DNA of 64,000 bases, taken from NCBI GenBank assembly GCA_905221605.1, contig CAJNDS010000524.1, forward strand, positions 674,581-738,580. Reading direction: 5' to 3'. Below are positions 24,165-32,893 of the stretch, in pieces. Below the pieces are notes generated by a model, which did no database searches, was not told where the DNA came from, and was given only the letters and a program-made list of their open reading frames with translations. This DNA is from Symbiodinium natans. Taxonomy: Eukaryota > Sar > Dinophyceae > Suessiales > Symbiodiniaceae. Numbering within the stretch: the stretch's first letter is position 1; each line of letters opens with the position of its first letter. Both the position numbers and the translations under genes were made by a program.

Positions 24165-24377
24165 CTTATCGCTTGTGCCAAAATGGTTTGAACCCAAAAG
24201 CACAGCCTGAACAAAGGACCCTGGCAAAGCTCGCACCCTTGCAGATCCGTGCCTCCCTTCTTTTCATCAGTGGGCGAATCAAGGATCATTATCGAAAGGT
24301 CGATGCACATCATGTCAGTGCATACGCCTCGCAGAGAACACACACATCCCTAACTGCAAGACACGTCAAATCCCCCT
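24165..24377 (-). repeat. Element C terminal repeat B2
   Basis: 213 bp, matching B1 at 24961-25173 with one visible difference. It forms the 3' end of the element and begins CTTATCGC on the plus strand. Confidence 0.9.
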
Positions 24378-24635
24378 AGCAGCAAAGCCCCCTTTGAGGG
24401 CGGAGAACTGTACAACTCTAGCTAGGATGGCAGGCAGGGAGTTGCGGCCGCCGGAGCGGGCCCTGCCATGGAGCATTGGGAGGGCTGGGCGGGTGCCCAT
24501 GGCTCCAAACACGCAAGGCCGCCCAAGGGCGGCGTGGCACAGTGCAAATCATGCGACATCGGTGCAGGCAGGGAGTTGCGGCCGCCGGAGCGGGCCCTGC
24601 ACCCTGCACCGTATGCCCAGGGCGGGCCGGGTGGG
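24378..24635. repeat. Element C A2-B2 linker with internal duplication
   Basis: A 258-nt spacer containing two copies of ggcagggagttgcggccgcc (24430 and 24567), plus matching ggagcgggccctgc. It ends in a GGGCGGGCCGGGTGGG motif directly before A2. Elements A and B have much shorter linkers here with a related G-rich motif. Confidence 0.75.
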
Positions 24636-25173
24636 ACAAATTTTCGCACGGTGCAATGAGCCAGTGCTGCACTTCAAGGGACACACATAAAACAGCCACA
24701 TTACCCATAACGATGCATCCAAATATCATGGCAGGTTGCTCACCAAGGCACATCGCAACAAGTTGCCGATAGTCACTACCACTTTGCATTCGCTGACCAC
24801 AGAGACATGCAGGCCATGCGACAGGCATGTGTTGGACATGTGAAATTCAAAGCATCAAAATAACTTTTGGCTTCAAACAGCGAACAAACGGCATTCCGTA
24901 TTTTTCGCAAGGCATTATTGGAAGCAAGCGATAAAACACAATTCGCTCGCGAACAGTAAGCTTATCGCTTGTGCCAAAATGGTTTGAACCCAAAAGCACA
25001 GCCTGAACAAAGGACCCTGGCAAAGCTCGCACCCTTGCAGATCCGTGCCTCCCTTCTTTTCATCAGTGGGCGAATCAAGGATCATTATCGAAAGGTCGAC
25101 GCACATCATGTCAGTGCATACGCCTCGCAGAGAACACACACATCCCTAACTGCAAGACACGTCAAATCCCCCT
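24636..25173 (-). repeat. Element C A2 (24636-24961) and B1 (24961-25173)
   Basis: A2 matches A1 at 44606-44931 over 326 bp. B1 matches B2 over 213 bp. The two overlap by one base at 24961, giving the junction GTAAGCTTATCG, which is what a circular intermediate would contain. Confidence 0.9.
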
Positions 25174-28001
25174 TTTAACCGAACGATTGTGGTGGACACC
25201 GTCGAGAGCAAGGCAGCTTGGAGCCCAGTCCAAGACATTTGCAACCCCAAACGTTTGTTACGAGTAACTGAGCCAACCACGCTGTTCTTCCTTTAAGGCA
25301 CTTATCACAACCGACGAAGCACCATGCCAGAGGCACGGCCTCGCAATCACCTTGGTCGAACCTCCTTACAGGTGTGGCCTTATGTCCGACCCACAGCAGT
25401 GCACACAGACCAAAACCACGCGAGGTCACAACGGATAATTGTGCGACCACTCGGCGTTGAGCACGGGGTGGGGAAACACAGCTGTGTTTTCCTTCGCCCA
25501 TCCCCCATGTCAAGGTCGCTAGCATCGTAGCGGAGCGCAGCCTTTGATCATCGGGGAGATCTCCACACATTGGCGTCGAGAGGGGCAGAGTCCAGGTCAT
25601 TCACAAGGCTTCCGTGCCACGACACTGTTAGGGATCGGGCCAGGGTGCCCTCACTGCTCACTCTTTAAGTCGGAGGCCCAAACCCCAGACGTAGCCCGGT
25701 TCCGCCGTTCCATCATGTAACCAAGAATACGGGCGTTGCCCTCCCCACCCATCATGGGATGTGTGGGTCACAGGGTACTACCTTTAAGACTGGACCACCA
25801 TGCCATTCGAGATTGGGACCAGGATAGCCCTTTCCTTGGCGAGAACTTGTCAAGGCACCCTGGACCGCACTGTGTGCTCCGTAAACAGTCATTCTGCCAG
25901 CGCCCTTGTCAGCTTCACTAAAGGTCAGTGTATCTGCATTCCGTGGGCCACAAGACTGAGGGGAGGTACTTGGCCGGGCAACGTACCACAAACCAAGGTT
26001 GTGCATGCAATGGAATCGATGAAAACCCACCAAGGTCAAAGTGAACTAAACCACTCAAAACATTGGTTATCACACAACCCAACACAAACACAGCCTCCAG
26101 TGTGGCGGAACCCACACTTGACTAAAAGGGGGGGGGTGAGCGAGCCAACTCTATCGCCAGGCATAATTCCACACATTCCCGGGAGCCGATCCGTATACTG
26201 AGCCGGGGCACAAAGTTGACATGGCCTCAAACTGATTGGCCGAGTACCACCCCCCCCCCTCACGGGCTCTCGGGAGGCGTCTCGCATCAGCACCAGCCGG
26301 AGCCTTATATGCAAACCAAGTTTGTCATTCCGGACACGCAAAGACAAAATTCCAGGGCAGAGGTCTGCCCACGAAACACATTCCAGGCCTTGACACTCCA
26401 GGAATCGCGGCACATAGATCTTGATCCTGTGGCATCTTGAAGAGCACAGCGTATCCCAACTTTCACCGGGCCGCACACCTGAAACTCCACCGTCCATGCA
26501 TCCATTGCAAAGAGAGCAAAGGGGAGGGGCGACCAAGCTACACGTATCGCGAGGCGATAGGTTGAGTAGACAAGTCGAGCGTCAACCGCATACCAAGGCT
26601 CAGGAAGGGCCCTGCGTGGCAAGTCAAACAAGGCTCAGGGAAACACGGCCATGGGCAATCTCACGAGGCTCAGGGAGATTCAGTCCCGCATCAGGTCAGA
26701 AGGCCGGAGACCACTACCCGTGCCCTAGAGGTTTAGAGATACGGCCAAGCCACATGTGAACCAAGCATTTGGTCCAGTGGACCCGGCGGGCGCCAACCGT
26801 ATACCAAGATTTAGTGAGAGCACGCCAGGCGTTCGGTCCACTAGCCACCCAACACAGGCCCAAGGAGAGCAAGCCATGCATCAGGTCAAGAGACCCGCAA
26901 GCTATTCGTCGGGTCAGGAGACCCGGCGAGCGTCGCCCGGAAACTAAGGACTCACACGTACGGGCGCCCAGATCATCCAGGAGACCCGGCGACCACCTAA
27001 CCAAACCAAATGTTCACAAACCTCGGGCGCTTCTAACGGGCGCACTTACAGCGACACCAGCCACCACACAGGTAACCGGAAAAAGCAGCCACCACTGCTG
27101 TGACGAAAGCAACATCCACCACAGCTGTGCCAACAAGACCTCCAAAATAGCAGCCGCCACAGTTGTGCAAACCAAAACCACACACCTCCCCACTTAACCG
27201 CGGAGAGCATCTTGGCAGCGAAGAACCAACTGCCCAGCAGGGGCAGTAGGGAAAGCTGAGTCAGGGGAGTCAGCGGCCGAGGGCCCACAGACAGGGCACA
27301 GGATCCAGGCCCTGTCATTGCACCACACTTGGTGAGGTATTGCAGGAGCGTGCAAGACCAGGTTCAAAGTCTTGTCACGACAGACAGGGTGACTGCTGGG
27401 AAGTGGGTCGTGAGCGTCAGCGGGCAAGGCAGACGTCATGGCCCTAGACCACATGAGCTTCTTAGGGTAAGGCGCAGGCACACTGACCGTTTCGCACGCG
27501 ACACGAGCCCAGCAGCTGCCACGTGTGGGAGGCGGCACAGGCCTCAGCATATGTTGTGCAAGTCACGCCCCCAGGGCCTTCATTGGGATAGCTACGCGGC
27601 CCCAGCCACGCGCAAGGAGCCAGTCATATATCACACAGAATGCAGGAGCAAAAGATGACTCGTCTGAAAGGCCAGGACCAGTGACCCAGCGTCCGTCGCG
27701 GACCATAAAGCAAGGACTATTGGCTGGCGGCAGCCCAAGCACGTGACCACGCGAGATGAGCCAAAGTGCATTTCCGTTCAGGTACCACACGGAGAGGAGG
27801 TGCATAGGCTCAGAGGCCAGGGCAGCATCTGACCGGCAAAGGACAGGGGATTGGGTGCAACAAGCCCGGGGCTCACCTGAGCCATGCTGCTGCACCCCTG
27901 GGGTGCAGCAAGCCTGTGACCTTGCTTGAGCCATGTTGCACCACACACGGAACATACCCAACACTGTGGCGTGAACAGGCGAGGGAATTGCTTACATAAC
28001 T
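25174..28001. other. Interior of element C, no gene seen
   Basis: About 2.8 kb between B1 of element C and the left end of element A. Loose ggctcaggga and agacccggcgagcg phrases recur at 26560-27000. No domain is recognisable in any frame. Confidence 0.5.
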
Positions 28002-28275
28002 CTTATAGCCACAACAACTTTTCGGATATAAGTATAAATCCCAATGTACGTGTATAGCATCAGACGAATATAAAAGTAGAATCCCATGTGGATAAACAAA
28101 GCACCCCAGTGGTCTCATTCAACAGAATAGACGAATGCTCAACTTATTCACTTGGGCGCGATTGTTCCTTTTTTCTTCCGATGGCAATGCCACAAGTCGG
28201 GAGAATCCAAAAGCCCTCCCAGGGCCTCCAAGGTCACGCATCACCGTACACGAGTGAGCGCGCCTTAGACATCCC
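28002..28275 (-). repeat. Element A terminal repeat B2
   Basis: 274 bp, matching B1 at 28613-28886 with one difference (28112 c versus 28723 t). It begins CTTATAGCC on the plus strand and forms the 3' end of the element. Confidence 0.92.
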
Positions 28276-28290
28276 CGGGTGGGTGGGCGG
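28276..28290. other. Element A A2-B2 linker
   Basis: 15 nt, cgggtgggtgggcgg on the plus strand. It is G-rich like the linkers of elements B and C. Confidence 0.8.
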
Positions 28291-28886
28291 GGAAAGAATT
28301 TTTCAGGCTCTCTGTCTATCTCAAAAGCTTTCAGCCCACAGCTTGAGAATGCAGACGAGTTCAAAGTGCAGAGCCTTGCCTCAAGGTTGAAAAATTCTCA
28401 ATCTCTTAAAAATCATGATACTCGCAAGTTCCCCAAATTCTGCAAGCGGCGTCATGACGAGCAAATGTTAAAACCATGATGCACGCAAGTTGCTACACGA
28501 GGGAAGTAGCTTCCCAGGTTACAAAGATCCGAAAAGCGAGTTTCAAAAGTGACAGACAACTTTTGAAACATTGTGTGTCTATAAAGCTATAGGAGACGAG
28601 TCTCCAATAAAGCTTATAGCCACAACAACTTTTCGGATATAAGTATAAATCCCAATGTACGTGTATAGCATCAGACGAATATAAAAGTAGAATCCCATGT
28701 GGATAAACAAAGCACCCTAGTGGTCTCATTCAACAGAATAGACGAATGCTCAACTTATTCACTTGGGCGCGATTGTTCCTTTTTTCTTCCGATGGCAATG
28801 CCACAAGTCGGGAGAATCCAAAAGCCCTCCCAGGGCCTCCAAGGTCACGCATCACCGTACACGAGTGAGCGCGCCTTAGACATCCC
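28291..28886 (-). repeat. Element A A2 (28291-28613) and B1 (28613-28886)
   Basis: A2 repeats A1 (39827-40149) over 323 bp. B1 repeats B2 over 274 bp. They overlap by one base at 28613, giving AATAAAGCTTATAG, the expected circle junction. Confidence 0.92.
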
Positions 28887-31800
28887 TCTTCAACTCAAGC
28901 GGGCTCAGGAGTTCGCCTGACATGCAGCATGAAGGGTGATCACGAGAGCAGGTGCCCCAGAAAGGAAAGTTTGACGAGCCCCTTGAGGGAGCGTCCGAAG
29001 GATTGCTAGCACTTGGCACACGTGCTATCCAACCAATCATGGGCACTGCATCGGCCCGCTCAAACTCGACAAGCAGTGATCGCCACACAGTGTCCCTGGA
29101 GGTCCCACTCACACAAGCGGCATGAACACCCGAGTGGTCCACGAAAAACAAGGCCCTTGAGGAATCTAAGTAAGACCCCCATAGCCGCCTGGCGACGACA
29201 ACTGCAAATAACTCAACGGGTCCAATCAAATGGCGCTTGCCGGCATTGCTCCACTTTTGAACAAGAGTGGCGGGCATCCTGCACGCGAAGAAGCGGGTGT
29301 TCCAACTTCCCTCCTGGTGGTGGTAAAGGATGCCGCCTATGGTGCAGACAGGATGGCCGTCCTCAAACTCGCATGCCCCATCGGTGAAGACGCAAGCACA
29401 CCCTCTCGGTATCGCCGTGGGGATTGCCCGAGGAGGGCCCGAAACCAAGCGCTGCTTAAGATTTCGGAAAGCATCGCACTCGAACTTGCTAAGACGCAAC
29501 TCCCCATTTGAGGAGCACAGGGACCTAAGCTCCATAAGGGCCAAACGCCCCAACCTCCCCAACAGCTGGCCCTCCATGAACTGAATGCGTCCGAACAAAG
29601 ATGCGACCTCGGAGGCCTTAAGAAAACCCTTGTCAAGCACTTGGTCAATGGAGGCCGACATCTCGGTGCACTTGTCCTCGCGATTTGCAACTCTGACATG
29701 CTTAAGGGTGGGGTCAGACAGGTCTAGGGTGACACCCAAGAGGTTTGCAGAAGGAGCGAAGTCTTCCTCCTTGTCAGCGGCCCGAGTAAAGCCGAGAAGG
29801 GACAGGATGTTGTGCACAGTCTTCTCACAACTCCCGGCAAGTGCAGACAACTCCAGCAAGGGATAGTCATCGAAGTAGTTGCTTGTCATTACCCAGGCTT
29901 CCTGCAGGATTCTCTGGAGCAAACGGGCCACCCTGTTGAAGGCCGTGACGCTGGCGGAAGCGCCGAATGGCAACACCTTTGAAACATACCCCACCACACG
30001 GGAATCAGACGGTCTACGCAAGCTCACGACACACAGACGGTGGTCCGACGGGTGAAGGGGAAGCTGCTTGTAGGCGGATTTAAGATCCACCGTTTTCACA
30101 AGCGGACGTGCCCGAGAGGTGTTGGAAGCCCAGAACGGGTGGAGTGGACCAGAGATCACCTCTCCCGTGGAGAGTGGGACATGCACAGAGCCTTTGCAAA
30201 TCAGGGCGCGCATGATGAAGGCTGCAGTCCAAACAATCTCGTCGATGGCTCGGAGCGTGAGCTTGTCGCAAGGGGCAAAGGCACTGTTGACCCCATTTTC
30301 GGCCAAGTCATCGATGGGCCTTAGTTTCCCTCTTTGCTCCACTGCAAATCGACGGGCAGGGACCCATGAGCCCTTGAAGTAGTCTTCGAGTTCGTCCCAG
30401 GACCGAGCTGGGTCCAGCCACCCCTTTTCCGAAAACTCAGCATGCGTGATGTCGAAAAGCTCTTGCTCATGAGGATTTGCCGGGCTTTGGGCTATCTTAT
30501 CCCACAAGAGGGGCTTCAGGACCTCAGCCTGTTCCATCAAGCCGTCCACAGTCAGTTCTGCCGGTTTAGGGTCCAGAGGAAAGACACCGCTAGGCTTTTC
30601 CTCCCCCACAAGACGGAAGCCATGCGTGAGGTCGTGGTGCAAGTGCTCATCGGGCCAGTCCAGGGATTTGGCAATCCTATCAAGGAGGAGGAGCTTCTTA
30701 CCTCTTACCACGCTTGCCACGGAAGGGTGGAGGGACGCGTGCAGTTGTTCCTCGCGCCCCTCCAACTCCTGAGCCCACTTCCTCCAGGTGAGGTAGAGGT
30801 CCAACCTGCGTCGAACAACAGTCAAAGGACCATCGAGGAGCACCCTGGCGAGAACGGTCAAGGCCTGGTCAGGTAGGGCTGTGGCTACGTCAAAGGGGTG
30901 TGTTAGGGTAAGGGAAAGCTTGGCAAACTGCAAGGGGTCCCGGTACACACCACAAGTGATTGATGCCACAGCAGAGTGGCCAGCCATCAAGACCTGATCT
31001 GCCAGCTTCCTGTCGGGTCGAGGGCGCTTCGGGAAAACCACCCCCCCTTCAAAGTTAACCCGGAGAACCTTAGAACCGACAGGCACGGGGCCCAAAGCAG
31101 CGCACAAGCAGTTCTTGTCATCAAGCGCAGGCAACTGGCCGGACGGGAGGGGGACAGTGACCTGGTAATGGTACTCATCGATCAAGACAACAGCCTTAGA
31201 AGTGCGTGGTTGCTTGTGTGTGGCCGTTCGGGCCGACTCATTTGAGAGGCCGGACGGAGAAGGCATAGCATGAGAGGAACCCAGGGCCAGCGAGGCCGCG
31301 GAAGCATACCGAGTGCAAAACACCTCGGGATACTCGGCTTCATCGGCAGTGGAGAAATCCCCGGAAGGGAGGATGCCCCAAGGGCGGTGAGGGTGTGAGT
31401 TGTCGCACTGGCGGGCAAGGGCGGACAACTCGGGCAGAGAGGTCCACAGCTCCTGGTGCTTAGCGCGCGCGCCCCCGTGCATGCAGGCGTCATAAGGCAC
31501 AACAGAACAACGAGGACGCAAGTCAAGGAACTCAGGCAGCAACCACATGTAGGAGCGAGCAGGGTTCTCCACGCAGAAGTGAGTATGGGGCGCCTCCTCA
31601 AGCAGCCAAGCACAGAAACGCGCAGCGCGACGGTATATCGAGTTAGCAGAGTCGACCTTGGCCTGCCACGAGGGGGAAAGGCCGGGCAGCCCCGCAGGGA
31701 AGGCCTCGCTGCGAAGGGCGGGCGGAGATGGCTGCCCTTTGATCGGGATGTCGCGTGCCCGCGAGGCCGTGCCACAGGGAGGCGCAACGTGAATGAGGAA

Positions 31801-32274
31801 GACCTGCCGGGCCTGCACAAGCCGGCGAAGGTAGCTCCACGAAGACTCCAAGCGTAAGTCAAGATGCACACAATGCACCAAAGGAACATGGCGGTTGCCA
31901 GGATGGTCGACAGCCAAGACCTGAAACCCCAGGGCTCGAAACGCCGCGGAGAGGCCAGCGGACCCACAGCACAACTCGAGGAACATCAGTTTTTGCGGCC
32001 GGACGGCCGGCAAGGCTGCAGTCGCGCATGGCAGTCGAAGGCCCAGGGGGCCCCTCCGAGGTGGCGGCTCCTTGCAGTGCGGGGCCAGGGCTGGCGGGGT
32101 GACCCGAGGGACTAGGGGAACTACACCCAGAAAGCCTAAGGTCAGGGAAGCCAGTGACAACTGCAGGCAGTGTGCGTGGAGGCGGCTCCTTAGCTGGAAG
32201 TCGGAGGCCCAAAGCGCGCAAGGCACGACAAGAGGCCCTGTCAAGTGATGCAACATTTTTGAGGCAATAAGCAA
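28876..32274 (-). CDS. Element A polyprotein: C5-methyltransferase-like, reverse transcriptase, RNase H
   Basis: 1,132 codons. Residues ~95-300 look like a C5 cytosine methyltransferase: LELCCGSAGLS (SAM-binding motif I), VAPPCGTASRAR near 165 (motif IV with the catalytic-type PPC), CVENPARSY near 234 (motif VI) and a GARAKHQELWTS stretch resembling motif VIII. The RT follows, with VDLKSAYKQLPLHP, LPFGASASVTAFNR and YFDDYP near 800 (catalytic Asp pair). RNase H occupies the end: FTDGACE near 963, GPVELFAVV, FFVDHSG and SNPSDAPSR supply the acidic residues. The first codon of the frame is TTG. The 2OG-oxygenase-like frame overlaps the start, and a +1 shift joins the two, so the original product may have been one protein. 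It copies element RNA to DNA and may methylate the copy (inference). The stop lies just inside B1. Confidence 0.88.
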   Translation of the reverse strand: MLIASKMLHHLTGPLVVPCALWASDFQLRSRLHAHCLQLSLASLTLGFLGVVPLVPRVTPPALAPHCKEPPPRRGPLGLRLPCATAALPAVRPQKLMFLELCCGSAGLSAAFRALGFQVLAVDHPGNRHVPLVHCVHLDLRLESSWSYLRRLVQARQVFLIHVAPPCGTASRARDIPIKGQPSPPALRSEAFPAGLPGLSPSWQAKVDSANSIYRRAARFCAWLLEEAPHTHFCVENPARSYMWLLPEFLDLRPRCSVVPYDACMHGGARAKHQELWTSLPELSALARQCDNSHPHRPWGILPSGDFSTADEAEYPEVFCTRYASAASLALGSSHAMPSPSGLSNESARTATHKQPRTSKAVVLIDEYHYQVTVPLPSGQLPALDDKNCLCAALGPVPVGSKVLRVNFEGGVVFPKRPRPDRKLADQVLMAGHSAVASITCGVYRDPLQFAKLSLTLTHPFDVATALPDQALTVLARVLLDGPLTVVRRRLDLYLTWRKWAQELEGREEQLHASLHPSVASVVRGKKLLLLDRIAKSLDWPDEHLHHDLTHGFRLVGEEKPSGVFPLDPKPAELTVDGLMEQAEVLKPLLWDKIAQSPANPHEQELFDITHAEFSEKGWLDPARSWDELEDYFKGSWVPARRFAVEQRGKLRPIDDLAENGVNSAFAPCDKLTLRAIDEIVWTAAFIMRALICKGSVHVPLSTGEVISGPLHPFWASNTSRARPLVKTVDLKSAYKQLPLHPSDHRLCVVSLRRPSDSRVVGYVSKVLPFGASASVTAFNRVARLLQRILQEAWVMTSNYFDDYPLLELSALAGSCEKTVHNILSLLGFTRAADKEEDFAPSANLLGVTLDLSDPTLKHVRVANREDKCTEMSASIDQVLDKGFLKASEVASLFGRIQFMEGQLLGRLGRLALMELRSLCSSNGELRLSKFECDAFRNLKQRLVSGPPRAIPTAIPRGCACVFTDGACEFEDGHPVCTIGGILYHHQEGSWNTRFFACRMPATLVQKWSNAGKRHLIGPVELFAVVVARRLWGSYLDSSRALFFVDHSGVHAACVSGTSRDTVWRSLLVEFERADAVPMIGWIARVPSASNPSDAPSRGSSNFPFWGTCSRDHPSCCMSGELLSPLELKRDV

Positions 32275-32893
32275 TCAACACAAGGCGGCGGCCCTTGAAC
32301 GGCATCACTGCATGCTGCAACCCTTGAGCATTGAAGGCAATGGGACCCCGTCCCAAATCACAAAGCCGCGCACGGAATGACTGACCTCCATGAGAGACCA
32401 CATGTCCCTCGGGGTCCGCGACCGCGAGCTCGCCTCCTTCAAAGCGGGTCAAGGGGATTACAAGGTTGGGCAGACAAGCATTTTGGGCGTCGCGGTGAAT
32501 TCCCATCTCGGATCCCTCAAGGATAACAAAGCTGCTGAACTGGTGAGTGGGGGACACTTCCGCAATCAGCCGGGTGAACACCTTAACAGCCTCGGGGAAT
32601 TGGGCGACCGAAGATCGCAAGCCTACAAGGGGGCCTCGGCGGTACATCCCCGAATAGAAGGACTTCTGAACCTTATCTCTTACGGCATGGGGAGTGCGTG
32701 AAACGGCAACATCGGGGAGTGAATCGAAGGTCTCAATGGCATGCAAAAGGGTGGCAGATTTGGGACTAGAAGAAGATTGCTTTGGGGTCGCCCCGCCCTC
32801 AGGGGCGGGAGCGATCCGCAGGGCCTGGAGTAAGCGCGGGTGGTGCGAACCCCTAGGGTTTGTTGCATCAAAAACGGCTAGGGGTTCAGGCAA
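31859..32893 (-). CDS. 2-oxoglutarate/Fe(II) dioxygenase-like domain of element A
   Basis: 344 codons. The middle holds a double-stranded beta-helix oxygenase signature: SSFVILEGSEMGIHRDAQN with the HxD iron ligands near residue 133, PLTRFEGGELAVAD, then a distal His in GLQHAVMPF near 193 and RRLVLIAYC supplying the 2-oxoglutarate-binding Arg near 200. The C-terminal ~100 residues are Pro/Ser-rich and overlap the methyltransferase-like ORF in another frame, so the real domain probably ends before about 32200 and then shifts +1. HxD with a following Asn resembles the TET/JBP group, which oxidises 5-methylcytosine or thymine, but AlkB- or prolyl-hydroxylase-like activity is also possible. A stop lies a few codons upstream of 32893. 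The upstream side borders the palindrome insertion, so the N-terminus may be truncated. Confidence 0.7.
   Translation of the reverse strand: MPEPLAVFDATNPRGSHHPRLLQALRIAPAPEGGATPKQSSSSPKSATLLHAIETFDSLPDVAVSRTPHAVRDKVQKSFYSGMYRRGPLVGLRSSVAQFPEAVKVFTRLIAEVSPTHQFSSFVILEGSEMGIHRDAQNACLPNLVIPLTRFEGGELAVADPEGHVVSHGGQSFRARLCDLGRGPIAFNAQGLQHAVMPFKGRRLVLIAYCLKNVASLDRASCRALRALGLRLPAKEPPPRTLPAVVTGFPDLRLSGCSSPSPSGHPASPGPALQGAATSEGPPGPSTAMRDCSLAGRPAAKTDVPRVVLWVRWPLRGVSSPGVSGLGCRPSWQPPCSFGALCAS

Noticed and set aside
31182-31967. 261-codon frame opposite in phase to Pol of element A
   Set aside because: Shadow of the methyltransferase-like ORF on the same strand; no motifs of its own.
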